64,000 nt of DNA from Pseudoips prasinana. Taxonomy: Eukaryota; Arthropoda; Insecta; Lepidoptera; Nolidae. Under the pieces are notes generated by a model. The model saw only the letters and a list, made by a program, of their open reading frames with translations. It had not been told where the DNA came from and did no database searches. A program made the position numbers and the translations under genes. Location of the stretch: positions 8,767,001 through 8,831,000 of the forward strand of contig OX621246.1 of assembly GCA_951640165.1 (NCBI GenBank), written 5' to 3'. The number at the start of each line of letters is the position of its first letter. Position 1 is the stretch's first letter. Positions 55,458 to 64,000 of the stretch are shown one piece after another.

Positions 55458-56052
55458 AGTCATATTTTCAGGGTTCCGTAGCCAAATGGCAAAAAACGGA
55501 ACCCTTATAGATTCGTCATGTCTGTCTGTGTGTCCGTCCGTATGTCACAGCCATTTTTTTCCGAAACTATTAGAGCTGTACTATTGAAACTTGTTAAGTA
55601 GATGTATTCTGTGAACCGCATTAAGATTTTTACACAAAAATAGAAAAAACAACAATAATTTTGGGGGTCGCCATACATAGAACTGAAACTCAAATATTTT
55701 TTTTCATTGTACCAATACATGTTGTGTCTATGGATAGGTCTTCAAAAATAATATTGAGGTTTCTAAGATATTTTTTTTCTAAACTGAATAGTTTGCGCGA
55801 GAGACACTTCCATAGTGGTAAAATGAGTGTCCCCCCCCCCTGTAACTTCTAAAATAAGAGAATCATAAAACTAAAAAAAAATATATGATGTACATTACCA
55901 TGGAAACTAACAACGAAAATTGGTTGGAACGAGATCTAGCAAGTAGTTTTTTTTAATACGTCACAAACCGCAATTTGCTTTCATTTAATCAACTGAAATA
56001 CTTGCTGCTACGGAACCCTTCATGTGCGAGTCCGACACGCACTTGGCGGGTT
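55458..56052 (-). repeat. Dispersed repeat F, long form
   Basis: Starts on plus CAGGGTTCCGTAGCCAAATG, GGAACCCTTATAGATTCGTC and ends GCGAGTCCGACACGCACTTG. About 600 bp, twice the size of the copies at 48001 and 57915, which share its two ends. The open frames inside (55505-55852) show no domain. Confidence 0.7.
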
Positions 56053-56054
56053 TT

Positions 56055-56252
56055 TTTTATATAGCCAACACCCGCCTTAGGGAATGTAATCCCTGTGTCG
56101 CGGGGTACTTTACAAATATAAATAGACGGGCACAAATTACATCCAGACTCAGAACAACTATTTATGGGTCACTCAAATAGTTGTCCGGCGCGGGACTCGA
56201 ACCCGCGACGCGAAGCGTCGACGCGACTGTCTTAGGCGCTGCGCCACACGTT
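56055..56252 (-). mobile_element. SINE-A copy, full length
   Basis: CTGTGTCGCGGGGTACTTTA, GGACTCGAACCCGCGACGCG, CTGTCTTAGGCGCTGCGCCA. Lies immediately after repeat F. Confidence 0.85.
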
Positions 56253-57130
56253 ACATTATTATTATTTAAACAATGATCTAATGTTATCCTGTGATAACAT
56301 ATACTACTAAGTAAGTAAACCCTTATAAGTATATCCAGTATGAGATAGCCTAGCGATTATTATTATTTATTATAAATAAAATACATCGACATTTATATTA
56401 AAGCCGTGTTTTTAAAAGGAAACTGGGTTGAGTTTGCGGTAATGGGGTCAACGCTATTGTCGGTAGATAGATATTGGACGAGATAAATATTTTACGTTTC
56501 GCGTCTGTCAAGTGTTTACGCTTCGGAATGAGTTGTTGGGAATAAAAGGCAAATAGTCGCCTTTATCTTGATGCTACGGTTCTATTTCATATTGTTATAT
56601 ACTGGCTGCGACCTGTGGTTTTACCCGCAGCTATGAAATTTATTTAAATTTATCTGTTTATTCAGGTTTAACAGTTTTTTTCGCACGTTATCTGCTGTTT
56701 TCATGCGTTGCCTTAGGTAAAAGAAGAGTTATGTTAAACAGTTACTCAAACGCCACGATGGAATTCTTCAACACATTTGAAAGAGTACCGGTAAACTTCA
56801 TCGGAACATCTAGACGCTCTTCCTATATAATGCTGTAGCATCCCGCAAAGGAAATCAATTTATTCTCTTTGAACCTGTAGATTTAACCACAAAAATCTTA
56901 CCGAAGCCATTTTCTGAGTGCCTCAAGACCCAACTTAAGACTACCATAGCCTCAATATAGATAGCCCCAAACAGATAGGTGTGCCGCTACATTATGGTTA
57001 CCGAAACCTTTTTCTCATACGTCTTACGACAGGCCGCCTACGATTCAAATTTCAACGCCATCCAACAATAAACATCCAAACATCTAAACCTCCAATCTTT
57101 CTCATTTATAATTACTTACTTATTTGCTTA
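56253..57130. other. No gene seen; degraded Helitron-like trace
   Basis: GCGACCTGTGGTTTTACCCG (56608 region) resembles a Helitron family 2 end; the rest, including frame 56981-57178, shows no coding signature. Confidence 0.35.
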
Positions 57131-57367
57131 TCCTATGGGCAGTGGTTACCTGTCAGAGTTGTTCAAGCCGCCCAGTAGGCCTCTGACATGGCTTAACGAC
57201 TGTTGTCTAATGACTACGACCGGGACCGACAGCTTAACGTGCCCTCCGAACGAGAGGGCGAGACGCTCAGGAATTAAACCACTTTGGCGGTCACCCATCT
57301 ATGAACTGACCGCGAGCCTAGTTGCTTAACCTCACCGATCACTTACGGATCGGTGAGAGCATCTAGC
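57131..57367 (+). repeat. Dispersed repeat E, best copy
   Basis: ATGGGCAGTGGTTACCTGTC, CCGCCCAGTAGGCCTCTGAC, AACGACTGTTGTCTAATGAC, TCAGGAATTAAACCACTTTG and GATCGGTGAGAGCATCTAGC. Its open frame (57135-57329) is a chance product. Confidence 0.7.
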
Positions 57368-57914
57368 TATGAGCGCCTCTTTTAAATATTAGGTAATTTA
57401 AAATATTAGGTAAGAGATTGTTAATCTTACGCCCGTAATATTTAACTGCTGTGTATTTTTGTTAAACCAAGCCACTGGTGCAAAAATATAACCGGGCAGG
57501 AGCACTGATGCAATAATGATTAGTTATACCTACTATTAGGTACTTCCTACTAAGATATTAAAATTATAAACCGAAAGTCTAACTAAACCATACTCTCAAT
57601 ATTCTTACTCAAGCTCCAAGAAACGACGCAATGGCGCCGTCTATTACAATATGAATTGCGGAGATAAATCTTGGGGAAGACGCGTGGTCGACCAAACTGC
57701 TCTGTTATGAAAACGATACGCTCGTATGAGTAATTTATATAACAAGTTTCATGTTTACAATTAGCACAGAAAAGCTTTGGAACGTTTTAGTTATTATCTA
57801 TCTTAAAGATAACCTAAGCTAATCGTTAGAAACCCCTCGACTCCAAGTATAATTAAATCATTTTGGAAAAGAGCTGATACTCTTAAACTACTAGCAACCG
57901 ACTTGCAAATGAAA
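57368..57914. other. No gene seen
   Basis: AT-rich, no coding or repeat match noticed. Confidence 0.4.
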
Positions 57915-58197
57915 AAAAACCGGCCAAGTGCGAGTCGGACTCGCGCACGAAGGGTTACGTACCATTATCTATAAAAACGAGGAAAAAAAATCACGTTTGT
58001 TGTATGGGAGCCCTCTAAATATTTATTTTATTTAGTTTTTTAGTATTTGTCGTTATAGCGGCAACAGATGATACATCATGTGTGAAAATTTCAATTGTCT
58101 AACTATCACGGTTCATGAGATATAGCCTGGTGACAGACGGACAGACAGACAGACAATAATAGGGTCAGGTTTTACCCTTTGGGTACGGAACCCTAAA
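57915..58197 (+). repeat. Dispersed repeat F
   Basis: CGGCCAAGTGCGAGTCGGAC, TGTTGTATGGGAGCCCTCTA, GGTACGGAACCCTAAAA. Pairs with 48001-48299. Confidence 0.75.
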
Positions 58198-59370
58198 ACA
58201 CATCGTAATCGGTCCATCCGTTTGAGAGCTACGATGCCACAGACAGACATCGACGTAAAACTTATAAAACCCATCTTTGGCTAAACATTATGCTTATATA
58301 AATAAAATAGAAATGTTTACTTAGTTACTTTGAGTCTTGTATTAAATCTTTACTAATAAGTGATATTAAAAAAATACTGTACATACTTATTAATTAGAGT
58401 ACTGCTGGGTTAAAGTAACCCGCCCATCCGCCTTATGCAGACGCTATAAATGTAAGAGGGTGTCTCTTTAGAGATAAATGACGCTACTCATTAAAAGTTT
58501 TTATGAAAAGATGAGTCGTCACTAATATATTATATACGATTATCTGTAGAGCAAGACTTTGTTGCTCAATAAATTCATTTACCTAAGAAGTTCTCTAAGT
58601 AAATCACAACAACTTAATTCCTTTCCACCCACTTCTAACCTTCTCATTTGTTGCTAGAAACGCCTACTGCAAGTTAGTTCTGTACCTATCCAAATTTAGA
58701 GCACTAAGTATAAGGTCTATAGAGTGGGCTAAGACTTCTTTCTGGCTTCAATTCACATGAATGATCCATAATGGAATTATTCAAAGTTTAAGCTAAGTAA
58801 AGTACGTCTGACTTTTATAAAACATGCACTGAGTTGCTTTGTTGTCCCTTCCGAATGAAGACCAAAAAGAACAAACGATTCTTATTCTAATATTTTAAAG
58901 TGCTAGCTAAGTAAAGGAAACCTAACTTCTATAGATCGTGCTTAGACTTGGTTTTGATTTCAATTGTTTAATTCAAACGATTTAAAATTCAACGTTTTAA
59001 CGTATACTTTACTTAGCTTTGCACAGCTTAGCACTTTGCAATTAAGTAAGTTAAGTACATCTGACTTCCATAAAACGTATATGTATACATTTTTCTATGA
59101 CGTTTCTTTCGAGTTAAGTCAAAATTATTAAGAGTTCTGCGCTAAGCTATTTTATCACCTTCATTATTATATTGAAATTTTCACTGTTTCAAAGGATAAT
59201 CAAGGTGGGCTAGGGCACAAGCACCCTCTGCCTTCAGTATGTTGTAAACGATATATTATTATCGACGTCCTTATTGGACGCTGACACTATAGTTCGCGCC
59301 GCAGTCTGCAATTTACCAATACGGCTCTACATATTCTACGTCCTAAGTTTTGATCACTAACTATAGTAAA
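58198..59370. other. No gene seen
   Basis: AT-rich with scattered loosely repeated AGCTAAGTAAAG-like phrases (58790, 58910, 59030). No coding signature. Confidence 0.4.
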
Positions 59371-59970
59371 CTAACTGTGCTCCGCAGTTTTACCCGCGTT
59401 AAACTTTATAAATTATACCGTATGTGTTACTCGGATACATAAGTTATATTAGTACAAAGTGACTTTGAGAGACAGAATTCGAAATACTGATGTAAGAGAG
59501 CGTTGTGGTGTGAAAGAGGATGTAGTCACAAAGATTGAAAAAGGAATGCTGAGATGGCTTGGCCATTTAAAAAGAATGAGTGAAAGAAGATTGACCAAAG
59601 AAGTATACCTGGCCTGTGTGAATGGAATAACCGGAAGGGACCGGAAGGGACCTCGTCGAACATTCTCTGACCAAATCGGAGACGTTTTCAAGAAAGGACA
59701 GGTCAGAAGTACCCTAAACCGGCGAGCATGTATGAAGAATATAATGACAGTAATCGAGACAAAAGACGTGTGCAAAGATTGTTACAAATGGAAATTCGTT
59801 GTCTCTGCCTACCCCTCTGGGAAACAGGCGTGAGTCTATGTATGTATGTATGTATGTAGTACAAAGTTTCATCAAAATCCGTTCCATAGTTTTTCCGTGA
59901 AAGAGTTACAAACATCCATATATCTATACATCCGTACCCACAAACTTTCGCATTTATAACATTAGTAGGA
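59371..59970 (-). mobile_element. Helitron-like element, family 2, interrupted
   Basis: On minus, TCCTACTAATGTTATAAATG after A at the 5' end (59970) and GCACAGTTAG before T at the 3' end (59371). Interior includes GAAAGAGTTACAAACATCCA and TATGTGTTACTCGGATACAT. Without the LINE insert it is about 190 bp. Confidence 0.65.
59461..59856 (+). mobile_element. LINE C-terminal fragment with 11-bp target duplication
   Basis: Reads TLRDRIRNTDVRERCGVKED, VVTKIEKGMLRWLGHLKRMS, KEVYLACVNG, RRACMKNIM and ends VVSAYPSGKQA, stop. This is the familiar terminal part of insect LINE polyproteins. A (TATG)n tail follows. TAGTACAAAGT flanks both sides (59450-59460, 59857-59867). Confidence 0.85.
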
Positions 59971-60179
59971 TTCTACAGAATCGGCCTCTTTACCTGTACG
60001 AACCGTATAGAGATATGACGACAAGATATTTAAACACACTCCGTTGTGCAAGATACAAGTATCACCGCAATAATAGATCAATTAATCATTTAATAACTCG
60101 GATTCAAACTAAAGAAGCTATAAATACATAAAACTTAAACGGATTCCATGAATATATAGTACTAGTCATTCCAATTACG

Positions 60180-60420
60180 CTAACTTTGGAGTGTAAAACT
60201 GTATTACTGTATCTTGACAATAACTTGATACGAGCTAGCTAAATATCATTTCTGTAATAAAATAAATTTTATAAATGTTTTCATACAAGATGTACCTAAA
60301 TATCTATGTTACTAGAAATAATATCTAATGTATACAACTATATTACTACAAACATGTTCTGACTATTTACAAGCGCTTTTTTAAAGTCTACGTGAATAAA
60401 AACCTTTTTTATTTATTTAT
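60180..60420 (+). repeat. Dispersed repeat, copy 1 of 2
   Basis: ACTTGATACGAGCTAGCTAA, TATGTTACTAGAAATAATAT and CTATTTACAAGCGCTTTTTT, ending GTGAATAAAAACC and a T-rich ATTTATTT tail. Possibly a retroelement 3' end. Copy 2 is 63594-63810. Confidence 0.7.
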
Positions 60421-60533
60421 TTATTTTATTGAAAACAGTAAATTAGCTTGGGACACATGATAACACAGTCAGACAGACTGACATACAAACACTCAGACGT
60501 AGAACTCTAAAATAGAAACACCCGTCATATATG

Positions 60534-60712
60534 ACGGCGATAAAAATGTAGAGAAAAAATGAATTAACACAGTTTTAGTAGTCCAGTACGGGTATTTCTT
60601 TATAGAAATACCCTTACTGGACTACTAAAACTGTGTATTTCTTTATAGAAATACCCGTACTGGACTACTAAAACTGTGTTAATTCATTTTTTCTCTACAT
60701 TTTTATCGCCGT
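60534..60712. repeat. Two-tier long hairpin
   Basis: Arms 60534-60599 and 60647-60712 are 66 bases of apparently perfect inverted repeat. Between them, 60604-60635 is another inverted copy of the inner part of the left arm (AGAAATACCC, then TACTGGACTACTAAAACTGT) with one mismatch. Two alternative hairpins compete for the left arm. Confidence 0.9.
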
Positions 60713-60945
60713 AACAAACATATTCATTACATTATTAACAAACATATCTCAAATATGTTTCTGTGATACAAAGCGCAAGGGAAACATTTTAGGAAATCCT
60801 ATTGTTTCAAATTCGTTTTCAGAACAGTTTATTCAACCGACGTACTCAAGTAGGAAGACAAAGAAGTAAATCCATATGAAACGGCTAGGAGGACCAAGTT
60901 TTTAATAAGACTTTATTGATAGACAATGGGAGCAGGCTTACTTTA

Positions 60946-61165
60946 TACGTATGGGCAGTGATAACCCTAGTGTTAGAACTAATCAAGCCACCCAGTAGGC
61001 CTCTTTCATGGCTCAACGACGGTTTTCTTGTGACAACGACCGGGACCGACAGCTCAACGTGTCTTCAAAGTACGGAGACTATCAGAAATTAAACTACTTT
61101 GGTGCACACACATCTATATACAGACCGCATGCCTGAGCGCTTAACCACGTCGATCAAAATAGGAG
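60946..61165 (+). repeat. Dispersed repeat E
   Basis: TATGGGCAGTGATAACCCTA, CCACCCAGTAGGCCTCTTTC, CGACCGGGACCGACAGCTCA and AATTAAACTACTTTGGTGCA. Confidence 0.6.
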
Positions 61166-62795
61166 TAAGATAATATAGCAGATCAAAACATACAGTTAAT
61201 TTGGATGTATGTGTTTTTTTTTGTATACATACATATGTTACGCGATTTCTGAGTTGATTTATTCGATAAGAATTTTTATAACTTTAGAATTTATATAGAA
61301 AAGTTAAAGCAGATTATAAATTTTTAATGAAGTATTTAATTAATGTAAATGATTAGTTTTAAGTATGCAATACATTTAATATATTAGCATAAGATACCCT
61401 TGCTTATGGAGTAAAAGCCAGATTATAGGCACGGTAGGTTTTGTTTTATTTCTTTGTTATTCTATGAAAATTAACCTTTGAATAACTTTCACGGAGAGGA
61501 TTTATTCAGTTAGATAAATATTTAAACGAAGTGAGCTCAAACAAATAACTAAAGTTGTTTCGGAACACCTGCTGCAATTGGTGAATTAATACAACTTGGA
61601 TCTGTTTTGAAATATACTAATAAATTCACGTAATTAATATACTTAACTAGATTTCGTTTTTTCTCTAATTATCTTTGCGAAAACGTAGTAAGTATAAGTA
61701 AACATATTTAACTGCAACGATTGGAACCGGTTACAAATAACCTATGTTAACCGGTTAATAGTTTTTATTGCTCAATACAGTTCGGAGCACATGTGATAAT
61801 AACATAATAACAAGAATATTCACCCAGAGCCGGTTTATTTAACAAAACGGTATAAGTACAAAACCCGAGCCGAATACATATTTTTTTATTTAGGCCGTTT
61901 GAAAATGAAAACAGTTTTGATTAAACTGTTGCTTTTACTGCCGAAACCTCATTTAATCGCTTCTTACGATAGGCAGAAGTAACCGTAGTCTTATTCTTAA
62001 CCCTAGGCTACAAAAGTATGAGCGCCGAATATTTTTTATTGAAGTTCTAAAATTGAAAAACATAATTAACCGGCCGTTTTCGGAACTCACCTAGCTAGTA
62101 TTTCATAATATAAAGTTATCTGATAAATAAAGAGATAGATTTCATTGTATGTTTTAATTCATATTATTATTTAATGCAATGCAATTTTTATTATTTTATT
62201 ATTATGTACTTAATTTGATACTTACCAAATTTTATAACTTGTTAATAATGTTTTGTTTAAATTCATACTTTAATATTATGTCATTCACTCACAATTTAAT
62301 TTCACTTTTATTTTTAATTTAGATAATTTATAATTTTATTTTTAATTAATGTAATTAATACACGCCAATCTTTAATTTCGCATGTGGTGTTAACCTGTAA
62401 CTGGTTGCTACACAAGAAAATGTATTGTGTAAGTTAAGATATACCAAACTCAAATTTAATGTGTAAGCAATTGTTGGTTAACCTAATAAACAAAAATAAA
62501 AAATAATACTAGCCGGTGTAAAACCTAAAATTAACCGGTTAATATCAGGTACTTGCCTGTTTCTATAAATAGCACCCACAATATGTATGCATTTAGAAAT
62601 AAATAGGTGTATGTATCTTTTTATTTTATATTTCTTCAAATCTGTAAATTTCTACCAAATTGTACAATGCGTGCGTTTTTAAACCTGAAAATAATATGAG
62701 GACCGGACATACACACTTATTTATGTATGTGAACTTTATAAAATACCATTAAACTTATATCAATTATTCCACAAACCTTAAGTTAACACTTAAGT
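61166..62795. other. No gene seen
   Basis: Strongly AT-rich (especially 62100-62500). No open frame with a motif on either strand and no repeat noticed. Confidence 0.45.
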
Positions 62796-62982
62796 ACTTG
62801 CGTACATGTTTTTATTTCAACAATAAAAAAGGTACGAAGTATTTCACGGTACCACGAGCGCACAAATATTGCGCCGATAGCACTCTTTTGTTCTTTTGTG
62901 TTATACTTTCCTACGGTTCCTGTTCTCGGATGTATCGCGGATTCCTTTTAAAATCCTTGTTAATCTCGCACGAGTCTTCAAG

Positions 62983-63096
62983 ATGGTATCTTCCTTTGGC
63001 TTAGAAGTTTTGATTGTCGTTTTGGCGACGTCGCCCTATTCATTTTGTGCTTCTATAAACTTCGAAGAAATGTCTGCGAGGAATATTTTGGTTTAG
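62983..63096 (+). CDS. Candidate signal-peptide exon or short ORF
   Basis: ATG in TTCAAGATGG context. Reads MVSSFGLEVLIVVLATSPYS then FCASINFEEMSARNILV, stop: a basic-free hydrophobic core with a plausible cleavage after CA, like a secretory signal. No family recognised. It could be the first exon of an upstream neighbour; the only donor-like site (G|GTTTAG at its end) is poor. Local sequence is less AT-rich than its surroundings. It may be chance. Confidence 0.2.
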   Translation: MVSSFGLEVLIVVLATSPYSFCASINFEEMSARNILV

Positions 63097-63593
63097 ATTT
63101 TTGTTAACTAACCAGGAAGGTGATTCAAATATTTTCCTCAACAAGGACAATTTTATTATATTAAACTTTGGCCATAGCGGCTACAATGAACGGAGAATGG
63201 TCCACTGCGCAGGATGTAATATTGCACAAGTATATGTGCAGTCTAACACGATTAGGGAGAGATCTCATTTCACATTCTCCGAGGTATTCCGAAGACGTCG
63301 AACCGGAAGCTTTCTATATATAAATAATAAATATCAACTAACATACTGCCATTTGCTAACTCCTTGATTTGATATTTCTGAATCAAGTCGTTCGGCAATC
63401 CAAGACAGTTAAAGCGAATCCCCGGCACAAAAAGAAGAGGGGATTAAAGCAAAAGGTGGTAAAGATTAAAGCGCGGCCGTCGTTATTAACACAAGGTCCG
63501 TCATAATAATAATACCTTAATATAGACAGAACCATTGACAATATATAGTAAAAATATTAGACTTAAACTAGATAATTAAACATAATCTCTTGT
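63097..63593. other. No gene seen
   Basis: An open frame 63101-63367 (plus) starts from a non-ATG codon region just downstream of an AACTAACCAG acceptor-like site and has no recognisable domain; left uncalled. Confidence 0.35.
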
Positions 63594-63810
63594 CAATAAC
63601 TTGATGCGAGCTAGCTAAATATCATTGCTATAATAAAATAAATTTTATAAATGTTTTCATACAATCAATACAATGTGTACCAAAATATCTATGTTACTAG
63701 AAATAATAATGCATACAACTATATTACTACAAACATGTTCTGACTATTTACAAGCGCTTTTTTAAAGTCTACGTGAATAAAAACCTTTATTATTATTATT
63801 TATTTATTTA
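63594..63810 (+). repeat. Dispersed repeat, copy 2 of 2
   Basis: ACTTGATGCGAGCTAGCTAA, TATGTTACTAGAAATAATAA, CTATTTACAAGCGCTTTTTT and GTGAATAAAAACC with an ATT tail. Very similar to 60180-60420 and in the same direction. Confidence 0.7.
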
Positions 63811-64000
63811 AAACGAAACCATAACATATTATAATTTCAACTGCTTATTTTCTTAACAGTCAGCAATTCTATAGTTGCACAACGATGGAACGCTATTACA
63901 GCAAGTCAATATTAAAGACTTATAATTTTTGTACCTTACGATATTTAGCTTGTTTGGAAACGGTTCTACTGAAACTCAGCAATTAAAATTCCTATGGCAG

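Noticed and set aside
63101..63367. Second exon for the candidate at 62983
   Set aside because: The apparent intron between them would be about 25 bases, too short, and the frame has no recognisable domain.

Overview
The window looks like AT-rich lepidopteran (moth or butterfly) nuclear DNA. It has one recognisable protein-coding gene. Almost everything else is intron or intergenic DNA filled with lepidopteran-type interspersed repeats: tRNA-headed SINEs, Helitron-like elements, TA-flanked MITEs and 5'-truncated LINE tails. I see no bacterial, organellar or viral signature, no CRISPR array, and no free-standing tRNA or rRNA gene.

The gene is a blue-sensitive (short-wavelength) visual opsin on the minus strand. 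I assembled it exon by exon. Eight coding exons run from 52684 down to 13295: 52684-52617, 52542-52351, 41256-41041, 39033-38903, 34276-34137, 15468-15275, 14207-14106 and 13412-13295. All seven introns are GT-AG, every phase matches, and the exons sum to 1161 nt (386 codons plus stop). The protein has seven membrane segments, the Cys132/Cys209 disulfide pair, a DRY motif (156-158), the Glu203 counterion (bovine 181), the Schiff-base Lys330 and DPWVY. Glu112 stands in helix 2 where insect UV opsins carry lysine, which with overall likeness puts it in the blue class. Exon 1 is inferred, not recognised by homology: it is short, signal-peptide-like, and separated from exon 2 by a 74-nt intron.

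Layout. 1-13294 is 3' flanking DNA: LINE tails, SINEs, a 117-bp tandem array (7691-8510), fold-back elements and a candidate opsin poly(A) signal near 12690. 13295-52684 is the opsin gene, with introns of 0.7, 1.1, 18.7, 4.6, 2.0, 11.1 and 0.07 kb in plus-strand order. Intron 5 (15469-34136) alone is almost a third of the window and holds many insertions. 52685-64000 is upstream DNA with a possible TATA box at 52801-52807, a perfect CRE-containing palindrome, several nested repeats, a large two-tier hairpin (60534-60712) and one weak candidate signal-peptide exon (62983-63096, plus strand).

The repeats let some history be read directly. A Helitron-like element (44851-45170) interrupts a SINE, and removing it restores the uninterrupted SINE sequence with no target duplication. 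A LINE tail (59461-59856), flanked by an 11-bp duplication, sits inside another Helitron-like element. A TA-flanked MITE of about 135 bp occurs nine times. I found no new multi-gene system. The strongest unexplained structures are the hairpin at 60534-60712, the tandem array at 7691-8510, and the SINE families that share one body under different heads.
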